Origin: Epinephelus fuscoguttatus
Taxonomy: Eukaryota > Chordata > Actinopteri > Perciformes > Serranidae
Reading direction: 5' to 3'
DNA length: 64,000 bases
NCBI RefSeq assembly: GCF_011397635.1
Contig: NC_064770.1
Span: 27,235,603-27,299,602, forward strand
Shown here: piece after piece, positions 34,893-46,500 of the stretch
Layout of the letters: each line of letters starts with the position of its first letter
Numbering within the stretch: position 1 is the stretch's first letter
Program-made: the position numbers and the translations under genes
Notes under the pieces: generated by a model
Databases searched by the model: none
Seen by the model: only the letters and a program-made list of their open reading frames with translations
Told to the model about the DNA's origin: nothing

Positions 34893-36305
34893 CTGGGGCC
34901 TATTGCACAAAACTAGGATAAGGGATTAAGCCGGGATATCTTGGTTATCCTGGCTCAACTTATCCGTGATCTGGTTGCACAAAAGCAGGATAGTGGAAAG
35001 TGGGATATGTTATGACATAAGTTAGCATGGAGATTTATTCTGTGGAGCTAGTGCCAGGATCTATTTAATCTCATCCCTTATCTCAGTCAGCAGTCACCAC
35101 AAACGGAAACCAATAGTTATTCCACTGCCCGCTGCACATTGTTATCACATTCAACCAGACCCACTGTCATTATTTAAACATTTGTGATCATTAATTGCAA
35201 TCATTTTAGATAAATGATGATTTTAGATGATTTTGCAATTATTAGATAATTTACAGTTTCCCACAGACTATATATAAAATACACATTCCATATAAATATA
35301 AATACACATCAAAGAGTAACATGATGTTCCTTTATTGAATAAGGATAAATCAAAGCAAGTAAGCTCCTTTCAAAACTGAAGTCACACAGTGACTCTATAA
35401 GATAGAAAGCATGGAATCAAAGCATATTATACAACACAAGAATAAATACACATTCAAAGGTCTGTATATGATACACCCCGCATGTCTGTACACTGAAATA
35501 AATGCAGGACAAATCCATACACAACAAATGAACAGACAAATGAATGGATTCAGTAGCCTCCCTGCAAGCTTGTATACACACAGTATACAGCACAAACAAC
35601 ATAAGAGGCCAAATCAATTTAAATTGAATAAAAAACAAAACAAATTCCTCCGCCACTGCAGGCCATATTTAACTGAAATTCCCAGCATGCGTCTCTGCCA
35701 CTGCAGGACGTATTTAACTTAAATTTAAAGCATGCATGTTAACTAAAATAATTTAACACATATTGGTCCCTGACCAGCCGACCACTGTCGTCATCAGGGA
35801 GGATGGCAGGATTGTCCCAGTCCATGTGTGATGGCACTCTGGGGGCCCTCTCCTTCCTCAGGCAGGCCACAGTGATGTCACATGCCCTCAAAGGGCTGAC
35901 CCTTAAGTGGTTAAGACAGTGAAAGCGTGCCTTTAGGAGGCCAAAGGTCATTTCGATCCTGGCCCTTGTCCTGGCATGGGCATGATTATAGGCCTGCTGT
36001 GCTTCCTGAAGGTCTGTGTATGGTGTGAGGAGAAAAGGCTGGCAGGCGTACCCCCTGTCCCCCAGCAACACACCAGAGAATTCACCTGTCAATACAAAAT
36101 CTAATCATCACAACCTCATAAATAGAGTGACATTCTTGACACAGCCATGATGTAAAAAGTGGTTATTAAGAGAGGTTGTGTGGCTCACTTTGTGATAGAC
36201 ACTGATAGATTCAACAGGTCCGAAAGACTCGGGAGTCATGGACCGAGCCGGGCCACTTTGCCACGACACTGCTGATCAGATGGTCAGCATTGCAGACCAT
36301 CTGAA
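34893..36305 (-). pseudogene. Harbinger (PIF/Harbinger) transposase pseudogene, C-terminal exons
   Basis: HARBI1-like DDE transposase of a cut-and-paste element. Two exons can be read on the minus strand. 36300-36189 (after TTTCAG) gives MVCNADHLISSVVAKWPGSV then HDSRVF and a premature TGA. 36085-35739 (after TTGACAG) gives SEFSGVLLGDRGYACQPFLL, RTRARIEMTFGLLKARFHCL and a stop at 35739. GT donor and AG acceptor keep the frame across the junction. The GDRGY Asp and the RIEMTFG Glu of the DDE triad remain. The N-terminal exons and the GxxDxTH-type first Asp are missing, and an L2 tail lies on that side. The 34893-34990 end (GGGGCCTATTGCACAAAACT, then GGATAAGGGATTAAGCCGGG) is the element terminus. 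The opposite terminus is not found. Confidence 0.82.
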
Positions 36306-36329
36306 ATTATAAGAGACAGTCTGATGGAG

Positions 36330-36540
36330 TTACATTTACACAATTACACTCACATCTGCAGTCAATTTCACTTACAATTTTGTGTGTGTGTGTGTGTGTG
36401 TTTATGTGGGGTTGGGAGGGGAGGGTTTTCAATATGTATGTAGTATTTTTGTTTGTTTTTATTCTGTAAAGCACTTTGTGCTGAATTTTTAATGTATGAA
36501 TAGTGCTATACAAATAAAGTTTGATTTGATTTGATATTAT
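36330..36540 (+). mobile_element. LINE/L2-type 3' tail fragment with (TG)n
   Basis: A TG run (36380-36401) is followed by AAAGCACTTTGTGCTGAATT, then AATAGTGCTATACAAATAAA and GTTTGATTTGATTTGATATT. This is the tail type seen at 7200-7255, ending in a short TTTGA repeat. Confidence 0.7.
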
Positions 36541-37039
36541 TAGATCCACCAGCTGGGCCATGCTCTTTGTACCTAGATAACTGGGTTATCATGATTCGAT
36601 TGTTGCTGGTTGGAAATGCGCCTGGATTTTTCAGGTCTGGAAGCTAGCCTGTGATTCATGATGGGCTGCTGTCAGAGCAGAAAATCCTTCATTCAAACCT
36701 GCAAAAGTAGAAACTTATTCACACATATGTTGAACACCAAGACATTTCAAGGTTAACCCCGTCCATGCACTAGTTTTCACAGAATATGACTGTTCTTCTT
36801 TTACAGGGTTGTTATAATGATGGTTTCTGAAAGAGATTGTGTAGGTTGCAGTGGTGTAATGTAACAAAGTAATAACACTTTGTCCTTTGTTGATTTTCTG
36901 TCAAATTTCACTTTTACTCCACTAAATTTCCTAAATGAATTGTATATTTTATGTTTACGTTACTTCATTACTGTTGGTTTGAAGACAGATATTCGTACAT
37001 CCAACTGTCTGGGATGCAGGCATGATGGAAAATATCACT

Positions 37040-37250
37040 TCAGAATCAGAATCAGAGATACTTTATTGATCCCCAAGGGAAAATTCTGATTCATTACAGC
37101 TGTTTCGATGTATGGGGAATAATAAGAAGTAAGAATAAGACTATGAAATATAAGTATGTAAATATGAAGAAATAAATTGAATTAAATTAAATTGAATTGA
37201 ATTGAATTGAATTAAATCAAAATAAAATAAAATAAAAATGCAATGTGCAT
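37040..37250 (-). repeat. Dispersed repeat, copy 2 (shared with 2165-2400), with (AATTG)n drift
   Basis: TCAGAATCAGAGATACTTTA and AAGAAGTAAGAATAAGACTA match the copy at 2165-2400. The end runs into repeated AATTA/AATTG pentamers at 37170-37205. Confidence 0.65.
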
Positions 37251-37303
37251 TAAAATAGAATTAAAATGTGCATTACGCTACTGTCTTTAACACCAGTACT
37301 TAA

Positions 37304-37760
37304 AGGAGCTATATATAAGAAATCTAAAGCAAATAGTCATAAAATCCTCCTAATATGTCACAGAGACTAAGGAATAATGTTCATATAACATACTGATCTC
37401 ACCGACAACAATAGCACAGCCAGAATATTTGCATCTAAAAAAATTTTTTGCAGTATGCAAATCATGTTTATGTTTTGAATTTGTGTTTTGGCCTGTTGCA
37501 CCACCCACTGCCCTCTACCAGTCACGCAGTCAGTAGAGTCTCAGCATCAGTTACAGTTATGACTGAGCAACAGCAGCACGGCAAGCAGCATTAGCAGTGT
37601 CCCAGTACATAGCATTAGCAGCCGGCTTCTGAGCTGTATCCCGGCAGCAGCGTTAGCAGCAGAGAAGCCGGTCTTGCTCGAACGGACGGACATGACTTGC
37701 GGCAGTATTTTGAATTTGAGTGCAGTAACCGTTTTAGCCACGTTCTTACATACAGCGCCT
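37304..37760. mobile_element. TTAA-target MITE (family C)
   Basis: The ends AGGAGCTATATATAAGAA and TTCTTACATACAGCGCCT are inverted repeats with TTAA on both sides (37300-37303, 37761-37764). The inside is non-coding; repeated CAGCATTAGCAG words are present. Confidence 0.78.
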
Positions 37761-37950
37761 TTAAGATATAAGAAATTAAAATATTCAAATAAATAAAAAA
37801 CATATATATCATCCCTGTGTTGAGGATACTTGAGGTATCTTATGAAAGCCAGTTTACCAGTTGTTATCTGGTAAGGGAACTAAGTAAAAGTATTTAAAAG
37901 GTTAAAAACTTTTACTCAAGTATGGCTCTTGGGTTCTTCATCCACCACTG

Positions 37951-39251
37951 TAAGGTTGTTAAGAAATATTTTTTCTCTTGAATAGCAGCTCAGAAACCGA
38001 GGCCTTCACTATCTGGACAGTAAACTACATTATAATAGACTTTACATGCACAGTGTACAGTGCCAACATACACACATTTTTCAAATGTAAGATGCATTAG
38101 TTTTTTCCCCCTGACTCTCTTGAAGTAGCTTATTGCCAATCCATCAGCAGTACGTGGTGTGTAGTAATGTAGCGGTGATTCATTTTCACGACGTCCTCCT
38201 CTGATTGCTGCACAGTTGAATCAAAGGCCACTAATCAGAAGAGAAGTTTCATACAAGATAATGACCACAAAAAGGGAAACAGAGGAGGTGTGAATGTGAG
38301 TGACTCATCCGCTGTCACGCTTACAACTATTATCCAGTGTGTTCACCTCAGTGGATCCCAGCATGAGGCTGGACAGGGATGTTGAAATACTGCCCAGATT
38401 TGTGGGCCATGTGTCATTAAATGCATATGAAAACTGATGCTCTCCTGCGGCTACTTTCAGATATAATATCTGAGACACAGCTAACTTTAACAAAATGTGA
38501 TTGGAGATGCCTTTATGATACATTTTGGCACTGAGCTGTGGTATTTAAAAACCCACACTGATGAGCCTGATGGGCTGCTGTAACTGAAGGTCACGTTTTG
38601 TAATTTTAAAAGACCATAATTACAGCACCCAGCCCATTTTTGCTGGAACCTGAGGCGCGATGCATCCTGTCACTGATTGCCTAAAGGGCGTCCGCATTAT
38701 TTTTGGAGCGTGAGGATGAAATGCTCATGAAAGCTTTGTTTTTCTTGGTAACAGAAACGTGAGGTGACTTTTAAAATGAGTCAGAGGCTACTGGGTAATG
38801 AGGAGCATTAAGTTAAATATCTATACACCTACACCTGATGTATAGTAATGTCATTTGTTTGTTGCTGCTAACTTAAATAATTTAAATCATTCAGGTCTCC
38901 TCTTAATGTTTTTTAGAATAAGTAATTTGGTATAAATCAAGTGAGGAATGTTACTTATAATGTCCTTGAAACAATTGGAAATAGCCTCAGTTCCAGCTTT
39001 CCTTTTAGCTCAGTGAGCACACTGCGTTATTGAAGTAAATGTGCTAAACTATAGGGTATTAAAAAACTTTTGTTGTTTGTGAATTTCAACAATCAAGGAC
39101 AACTCAGAAGTAAAGAGTTTATTCAAATACATTAAACTTGATTTGCCTTTAAATATTAAAAAATAAATTAAGTCCCCCTGTATAGCAAGTTTAGCGATTT
39201 CAAAATTGGCGATCCCTAGTTAATTCATACATTTTCTTATTTTACAGTGTC

Positions 39252-39290
<39 letters not shown>

Positions 39291-41204
39291 TAAGTTAATT
39301 TGTAATTCTTTTTTAATTGAATTAAATGATCATTATAACACACATACATGTTACTGAAAGCAAATTAGCACATATTTTTTTTTATCTTATATCTTTTTTT
39401 TAAATATTTTATCTGTTTGTTTGCATTTTGGTAAAAAAAAACAAACATTTATTAAATGTTTATGAATGTATTTGTAAACAACTATTCATGTGGAGACTGA
39501 TATATAAACAGATACAAATGACAATAATATGGAAACAATACATTCACTCAGGAAAAAAAATATGCTCTGTTTTTCAAAATGAATGAAATTGTTATCTCTG
39601 AATTATGATAAAGTTTCCATGCAAAGAAAATTCTACTCTTCTTTTTTTTTTTTTTTACTTTTTTTTTTTTTTTTTTTAAATTAACAAAATAATATTCTGG
39701 GTAATTTAGAAAAACAAGAATTTACGAGCAGATTTTTTTCTTTTCATGAATTTTTTTTTCTCAGAATTCTGAGATAATTATCGTTAATTAGGAAACCGGG
39801 TTCTTTTTTGCTGTCATGTGAATGTTAACATGTTCCTGTAAAATATAGTAAAACACAGTTCTTAAAAATTAAAACTCATTAGTTTGAGGTCCACACAGTT
39901 TATATATATATTTGCGTTTGACCATGTTGTTGAGCTAGTTTGCTGTCTGTGTCACATAGCTGTCTGTTTGTCACTCACTCTACAACAGGAAACAACACTT
40001 CATAATAAAAGCTCTGTGCTGGAAATTCACTGTATGTAAAAATAAAGCGGTTTTTTTTGTTGTTGTTGTTTTTTAATAAACTGGACATATTTGCAAGTCA
40101 CTTGCGGTCCATTCGGGATGGGCCTGCAACCCACCAGTTGGGAACCAATGATATAAAATATGTTTTTACAGGAGAAGTTATAATGGCTGACAAATACTGT
40201 ACATTAAAACACTGCCTAAGGCAACATTAAAGTGTTTCAAATCCTTCATTAGATGTTTAATATAAATGCTAAATCGGGGACTCAAAGTTAACTGCTACCA
40301 AGGAAAGTTATGGTTTTTCATTCAGTTTCAAATGCACTTATTAACGAAGCCCCAAATTTTGTACTGATATTAGTTTGATATGACTGTAACTGTGTTCCCA
40401 CCTGTTTTACATTTTACACAGACACCACTGTGCATTGACAAGTGAGAAGATCCTTTTCTATTGTGGATGTTAGCTAAGACATTGTGACATGGCACTTGAT
40501 CTTTGGACTAAACCAGTTAGTTTATTGTATTTTTTTTTACCTGAACTCCTCTTACACATTTGTCCCTTGTGTAATCCAAATCAAAGCAGACCCTGCTGCC
40601 TGCACTTTGCTGCTGTCTCTGACAGATATAGACTATAGACTTAAACCTGCTCTGTCTTTCTGACAGGCTGACATGAGAAGAAAAGCAGAATTTCCATGCT
40701 CCAGTTGCTCCAGTTGCTCCATTTGACCCGACTTCACTCACACAGATTGGTGTGCCAGGTAGCACAATAGCTGTAGGATTACAAGTGAGATCTGTCTGAT
40801 GTCTTGTTAAGTTTCCAGTTGGTTAGAAGACAAGAATGAACTGGCGTTGCACTTTTTGCAGCGTTCCACCCCTGCTTGCCACATCACTGACGGAGAAAAG
40901 ATGCTAAATGAGAAAAAAAAGAGAAAGGTAACACCATGCAACAAGCCCAACCCCGTACACTGCCTGTTGTGCCTGTTGATTAAGGGATTTGCTTTTTCAC
41001 TTTTCCCACACACCTCTCCAAAGTGTGGAAATCTTCAGCTGTCTGTGCCTCGGCCTCATCCGATCTTCTGTCCTTTTATTTCTCTCTCTGGTTCCTTCTC
41101 ATCAAATACTGGCCTGCGTTCAGTTTACACTGTTGTTCTCTGTAGGTGATTACTGTATCACAAAAAAAAAAACCCTCAAGAGTGTATGTCAGGCCTCTAG
41201 GATT
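37951..41204. other. AT-rich intergenic stretch with simple repeats
   Basis: It holds an (AAT)n run at 39257-39291, long poly-T tracts at 39639-39678 and a short hAT-type end at about 40085-40140 (GGCCTGCAACCCACCAGTTG then GGAACCAATG). The part at about 38140-38770 is of more mixed composition and repeat-free to the eye. No coding exon is recognised. Confidence 0.45.
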
Positions 41205-41440
41205 AAAGGAATAGTGTGACATTTTTGAAAATTGCTGTCTTGTCGAGATTTAAATGAGAATATCAAAACCACTCTTATGTCTATATGATAAACACAAAGC
41301 TAACATCGTTAGCTTAGCTTAGCATAAAGACTGGAAACAGGGGGAAACAGCTAGCCTGTCTCAGGTAATAACATCCACCAGCGCCACTAAAGCTCACTAA
41401 TTAACATGTTATGTAAGATTTGTTTAATCTGTACATAAAA
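41205..41440 (+). repeat. Dispersed repeat with GCTTAGCTTAGCATAAAGAC core, copy 2
   Basis: It starts TTAA then AGGAATAGTGTGACATTTTT, followed by the GTTAGCTTAGCTTAGCATAA and AAACAGGGGGAAACAGCTAG block shared with 10915-11070. Only the left terminus of what is probably a TTAA-type element is recognisable. Confidence 0.6.
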
Positions 41441-42754
41441 AAGGAATGATGGGTTGATGGGGCAAGAAATGCAATAAATAAGTTACCCTAAATGTCGGCA
41501 TGTTGCTGCACCCATGAGATGACAAGCTTGAAAGTGAAAACAAACATAGACTCATATGCGGAATAATTTCATGATGAACACAGTTCAATAAACTGAGCTC
41601 TGTATTATTACCTGCACAGTTTGTTCACTCTCTGTGTATCAGGATCCAAAGTTCTACAGGGCTATTTTTTCATATTTGTGACAGTGAACTACAGTTTTAA
41701 TCATTAACTAACTCCATTTTTATTTCCCAGACACCATTGCAACCCTGTCCCCTCGAAATTACCTATATTACTAAATTGTTTTCATAATTACGGTGTGGCG
41801 ATAGTGTTACCACATCCTGGATTATGTACTGAGCTGGATTCACAGGGAAGTGGTCAGGGTAATTGGTGGACATCATACAAAGTGCATGACTGTGTGACAC
41901 TGACGTGCTGTAAAGTTTAATTGCTTCAAAACACACCCAAAACACACATTAAACATGGCTTGATAGAGACCATTTCAAACATAAGTACACAAATCAGCTT
42001 CACTATAACTCGCAGCATTCACAGACAAACACTTGTCTTTTGCTGGACACACTTTCCCCACAAACACAACATGCTAATGTTTTTAGCACAAGCCTATGGC
42101 ATTTTACATTGTATAAATTAGCCTAGCGACGAGGGTAGATTTCCTCTCCTTATATGAAGCCAGGATAAATCACACACAAGACTTAAAATGCTGTTATGTG
42201 GAGGTTTTATTGTCTTCACAATTTATTGTTTCTTATTTGTGAGATTAAAGTAAATAAAAGCTTCACTGAGGGAAATGGTTTCAGTTTCCAAAAACAGACA
42301 GGAGGTCTGGGTCACCGCAATGTGTAGTTACATTTCTGAGGAGGTGCACATCAAGCTATGGCATAGGGTAAGGTGTAGGCTTTTCATAGACGCAGAGCCT
42401 ACGCTGTAGGTATGGCGTCGATTCAACGCAGAAGTATAAATCCCGCATAAGCGAGGTAATCCAGACGTCCCTCAGCCCCAATAGCGTTTTCTAAGTTGCC
42501 CTGTGGGCGTTCCAAGGTGTTCCCAGGCCAGATGAGATATATAATCCCTCCAGTGTGTTTTTGGTTGTCCCCGGGGTCTCCTACCAGTTGACCTGCCCTG
42601 AAAACCCTTTAATAGGAGATACATTGGGAAATGGAACCTTTGGCAGAAAATAAACGAAATACGCTGTCAGTGAAAATCTTGCTGATACTTTCAATGTCAA
42701 CATTTTTGTGACTTGCCTGGTGAGATAATGAGAAACATTTCCTTATTATGGAGC
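41441..42754. other. Intergenic, nothing firm
   Basis: No exon is seen. At 42385-42450 there is a short run of CTACGC/GCGTAG-type words (GAGCCTACGCTGTAGGTATG) found in common fish elements; the ends are not definable. Confidence 0.35.
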
Positions 42755-43285
42755 CGGGTCTCACTCTGAAGTCGTTGAAATCCAGCGCTTGGGCAGTGAC
42801 TTGCGTCGTCAGACACTGACAAGAAAAGCCATCCTTTAACGCTGGAATGGTACGTGGCCAGTCGCAGTTATATTTTAATGGTTCCACAGCGGGTTCAGGG
42901 GGAAATGCGGCGGGACAAGAACAAAATTTAAGACAGCGAAAGTGTTTGCATCTAAAGCCAAACCCTGCTCTTTTTTCCTAAACCTAACCATGTGCTTTTG
43001 TCGCCTAAACCTAACCACATGTGTTGGTTGTTGGAGGGGGAAAAAAAAGTCAGTTCACTTTGTTGTACCAATGTAGTGCGTTATTTTGAAAGAGACTGTA
43101 TGTAAACAGTAAATTTCCTGTGAAAATGTAAGTGTATTTTGAAAGACGACAATGCATGTAACAAGCATAACTTGACATGTTGTCCTAGAGCATCACCCCA
43201 GGGTACCTTTCACATCGTATCTGGATGTGGAAGGTCCATGACCAAACACTGATATGTGACAATGTCAGAGTGAGAATGTGTTGTA
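42755..43285 (+). mobile_element. TIR element family A, copy 3
   Basis: Same orientation as 20466-20990. It starts TCTCACTCTGAAGTCGTTGA, passes GCGCTTGGGCAGTGACTTGC and CCTAAACCTAACCACATGTG, and ends GTCAGAGTGAGAATGTG, the inverse of the start (TCTCACTCTGA / TCAGAGTGAGA). Confidence 0.75.
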
Positions 43286-43340
43286 TTATGTTAACAGTGC
43301 AGTATGAAGCAATCCTGGAGAATGATACCTGATTGTTGTC

Positions 43341-43432
43341 TCATTCCTAAGTCGTCAATTACCGATGCTTTGGGTTGGTGGTTCAGTCCGACTATCAACC
43401 CAAAGCCTCTGTATCTGACAACTCAGGAATGA
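43341..43432. repeat. 92-bp foldback with family A-like ends
   Basis: The left arm TCATTCCTAAGTCGTCAATT...GCTTTGGGTTG pairs with the right arm CAACCCAAAGC...TGACAACTCAGGAATGA. The outer 17 bases resemble the ends of family A (TCACTCYRAAGTCGTCA). Confidence 0.7.
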
Positions 43433-43576
43433 ATCAACAGTCTTTCTCCGGAATCACATACTTTAATAGAAAATTTGCCTGCGTTACATTTCCTTTAAAA
43501 AACATTTTGCTGTTTCAAATTAGTTTTATACAAAGCAGAATTTAGGAGACAGGGCTATATACTTGGCACCCAATAT

Positions 43577-43582
43577 TTTATT
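43577..43582 (-). terminator. Candidate polyadenylation signal of the intronless MYADM-like gene
   Basis: The minus-strand AATAAA lies about 150 bp after the stop codon at 43731. Confidence 0.4.
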
Positions 43583-43730
43583 ATAGTAATGATTATCTTT
43601 GTTAATAATTGATGGACAGCCTTAGCAGGAAATAGATATAGCATACAACATTTTGTCTAACACAACAACACAACAATTCAAACCCTGGACACAGTTTGTT
43701 CTCAGTTCATGTTACTGATGAGCAGCAGCC

Positions 43731-44585
43731 TCACTGGTTACTGACACAGAACACAAGACGTATAGAGTAGGCGGTGTCCAGGCTGTAAACAATGACGTTG
43801 AGGATCGTCATGAAGGTGACCACCACCAGTTTATCCCAGTCACAGAGATGGCCACAGTCACTGGGTCTCTTATTGGTGCGGAAACTATACAGTGGCCAGA
43901 TCACCATAGCCGTCACATACATCACTGCTGCCAATATGTTATAGACGATCACAAGCTTGTCAAAGGAGAATGGAAAGTAAGAGGTCAGCTGTCCAAGTGT
44001 GAGCAGGATTATGATGATGGCAAAGATAAAGCACAAAGAGTACACTGCCACGCACCACTGCAGTTCTGGTGAGCCAGAGTACTGCCAGTCCTCCAAGGAC
44101 GTGAAGATGAGACAGGCGAGGAACGTCTCCAGCATCTTCATAATGCCAGGCAACGTGGAGAGGAACCCGCTGTTCTGCCCACTCGGACGAAGGCGGGTCA
44201 AAACCACCTCACCTGCATACACCCCGAAGCAGACCCAGGACACCACAGAGGCACCGATCTCGCGGTGGCAGGTCTTACAGGTGAAAAAGGTGGGGTAGAT
44301 GACAGAGGCGGCGAGGCACATGAGGCTCGCCAGCATGGCAAAGGCAGTGGTGAAATCATCCCAAGCAAAAGGTAACTTGGCACTGACGGTTGTGAACTCC
44401 AGGATGAGAATAAGAAACGTGAAGCAGAAGCAGAAGCACCAGGTAAACATACACCACGCCCAGTAGGGAGATGAGATGTAACCCACTGCTGCCACCAGGC
44501 TAAAAGACATGCAGGTGAGGATGGTCTCCATTATCCGCATGGCGCCCACAGGCTGGGTGAGGGCACGCAAGTCCACACTGATCAT
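43731..44585 (-). CDS. Myeloid-associated differentiation marker-like protein (MYADM-like, MARVEL family)
   Basis: Four-by-two pass membrane protein with two MARVEL domains; the family is linked to membrane rafts and cell spreading. Single-exon ORF of 284 aa, the usual MYADM/MYADML2 length (~300). Predicted membrane segments are about 21-38, 43-63, 80-101, 110-131, 150-165, 177-198, 210-233 and 252-275. Family words seen include LRALTQPVGAMRIMET, FAWDDFTTAFAMLASLMC, QWCVAVYSLCFIFA and DTAYSIRLVF. A CxxC pair (C103, C106) lies in the loop after the third segment. It resembles human MYADML2 more than MYADM (PVG-x-x-R, FTxAFAMLATL, QWCVAVYSLCF). Start at 44585: just upstream a TTTTTTTAG acceptor (exon edge about 44609) indicates a non-coding first exon further up. 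It is the tandem paralogue of the gene at 48499-51568, same strand. The exact orthologue name is left open. Confidence 0.9.
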   Translation of the reverse strand: MISVDLRALTQPVGAMRIMETILTCMSFSLVAAVGYISSPYWAWCMFTWCFCFCFTFLILILEFTTVSAKLPFAWDDFTTAFAMLASLMCLAASVIYPTFFTCKTCHREIGASVVSWVCFGVYAGEVVLTRLRPSGQNSGFLSTLPGIMKMLETFLACLIFTSLEDWQYSGSPELQWCVAVYSLCFIFAIIIILLTLGQLTSYFPFSFDKLVIVYNILAAVMYVTAMVIWPLYSFRTNKRPSDCGHLCDWDKLVVVTFMTILNVIVYSLDTAYSIRLVFCVSNQ

Positions 44586-44929
44586 GGCTGGACAGGATGA
44601 GTCTCTGACCTAAAAAAATGTTTCCGAAGTCAGTCGATTCCGATCAGTGCATCCTTCAGTACAGCGAACCAGATCCTGTCAAAGAAATCCATGAGAGCCG
44701 CGAGCAGGTGTGTTCTTTGAAACTGAAACTCAAACAGAGCATCCTGGGCTTATCTGCACAGTTTATGGCCCCTGTTTCTCTCCACGGATTGGATACTGGC
44801 TGGGCGTGTTATCATGTTCATCTCAGGACACACACACTGGACTCTGGTCCTCAGTGCAGGCCGTGTTCAGAGGCTAATCTCCAAGACAATGATGGGGTGT
44901 AGGTCACATCCTACGGAAAACCACTCCTA

Positions 44930-45075
44930 TCCTGTCCTTTAGATCCCTGGATTTCTTTTCCCGTCTAAGGTTTTTTTGGGGGGGAGTTTTTCCTTACCTG
45001 CTGTGAGGCTCCAAGAACAGAGGGTGTCATATGTTGGAAAGCCTCATGAAGTAAATTTTTTTTTATGGATTTCAT
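44930..45075 (+). mobile_element. L2-type LINE 3' end fragment
   Basis: GGGAGTTTTTCCTTACCTGC then TGTGAGGCTCCAAGAACAGA and GGGTGTCATATG is the 3' region seen in many fish L2 copies. Only this tail is present, upstream of the MYADM-like gene. Confidence 0.6.
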
Positions 45076-45629
45076 GGAATGAAGATTCCACTTTAGCTGC
45101 CAAAAATGATTGAATGTTAAGTATTTATATCTTTATTAGAGCCCCTTAAAATCTCCATACAAAACAGACAAGAAACTACATTACAGTACTGTATTTACTT
45201 TAGCTTTGTGATCATATTTTATTACATCAGCGTTTAAATTGCCTGCAGCCGAAAGCCAAATTATGGAAATACCCTTTTTGCAGATTTCTCCAAGGAGTAA
45301 AAGAGTTTAAAAACTCACCTACAGTACGTGCCAACAGAAGCACTTATTTTAAAATAGATGTGGGACATTATTCTAAAGTCCCCTCCTCTCTGTCTTTTCT
45401 TTCCTTTCCCTCATCTTTTTCTCCCTCTCATTTTGACTTTGTAGAAAGCAGCATCATCATGACTGGTCAAAGGTTAAGTAACTAATCTCCCCAGATGTCA
45501 TAAAGAAAAGTAAAGCAGGCTTTAATCCTGACTAATTACACATTTGCTTTTGTTTTATTGTTATAGGAAGGCTAAACATATAAGTATTTAAACCCTCTCT
45601 ATTCTCTATATTTTCCTTTCATCATTAAA

Positions 45630-45960
45630 TATGGCAACTCAGAGAGGTAAAATTTTGTCCAAAGTTAAATTTTTCCAGAAGTGCAAACAGGTACATCCAT
45701 TCCACGCAGTCGAAAGCTTTCTTTGTGTCCACAGAGAGAACACATTCAGGGACTGTGCCAGAGGGAGAGTACAAAATATTAAACAAACGACGTGTAACAA
45801 AGTAGGAGTGATTTTGTGGGATATGACTGTCGTTAAAACATTCTCCAATCTATGGGCCAAAACTCCTGCAAGAATTAATACAGACAGGAGTGAAGTTGTG
45901 AGATTGAAACTTGTAGCTGCTAATGATGGGCAAAAATGAATGAACAAATCTTTCTGAATG
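45630..45960 (-). mobile_element. L1/Tx1-type LINE reverse transcriptase fragment
   Basis: The minus strand reads ISLLSVLI-like residues, then VLAHRLENVLTTVISH, and after a frameshift TRRLFNILYSPS, followed by LSVDTKKAFDCVEWMYLFAL and LEKFNFGQNF. The D-x-x-K-A-F-D-x-V-E-W motif is the RT motif with the first catalytic Asp in L1-clade elements. The fragment is short, shifted and has no other domain. Confidence 0.8.
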
Positions 45961-46500
45961 AGTCCCCATAGGTATGTACCAGGTCAGTTTATCAAACATC
46001 TGAGTGCTCACTGAATCCTGACTTTTCCACTTGCTGGAAAACCACAAGATACAGCCGATAGATGGCACTAGGGAGCAGAGTCAAAAGTTTCACACAGAAA
46101 ATGAGGTGACGGTGGAGGACGTAGTGATATTGCATTGAGACAAGTCCATTCATTCCTATGGGAATCTGATGTGCCTGCTAAACTCCTCCCCTCCGTTATA
46201 TTTCAGTGTGGAATTTGCCTCAAGCACCTTCAAAGAAATTGAACTTAAATTCAGTTACCTGTGTTGTTTGTCAGGTGAATTTGTATGATTAAAAAAAAAC
46301 ACATTGTGAATCTAATAATAAACAATAAGTAATATATCAGATTGTCATTATGACTCGTTCAGCCCTTCATACGTCTCTTTAATTAAATATTTTCACAAAA
46401 CATGCTACACACCCGGCAGGCTAACAGGTTTATTTATTTGTTGCCATGCAATATTAGTCCTGTTTTTGCCCTGTTAATGTTCCAAGTGCATATTCCAAGC
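45961..46500. other. Intergenic, nothing recognised
   Basis: Includes 46492-46500, the left copy of the 9-bp target duplication of the next element. Confidence 0.35.

Larger units (their letters stand above)
36849..37950 (-). mobile_element. hAT-like MITE carrying two later insertions
   Basis: The ends are CAGTGGTG (36849) and CACCACTG (37950), flanked by GTAGGTTG and TAAGGTTG, an 8-bp near-duplication (6 of 8 identical) as expected for hAT. The outer parts (ACTTTTACTCCACTAAATTT; AACTTTTACTCAAGTATGG) are the reverse of the element at 17245-17806. The repeat at 37040-37250 and the TTAA element at 37304-37760 lie inside. Confidence 0.7.

Noticed and set aside
43341-43432. Foldback as a microRNA precursor
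   Set aside because: The arms match the terminal signature of the family A transposable elements nearby, so a mobile origin is more likely.
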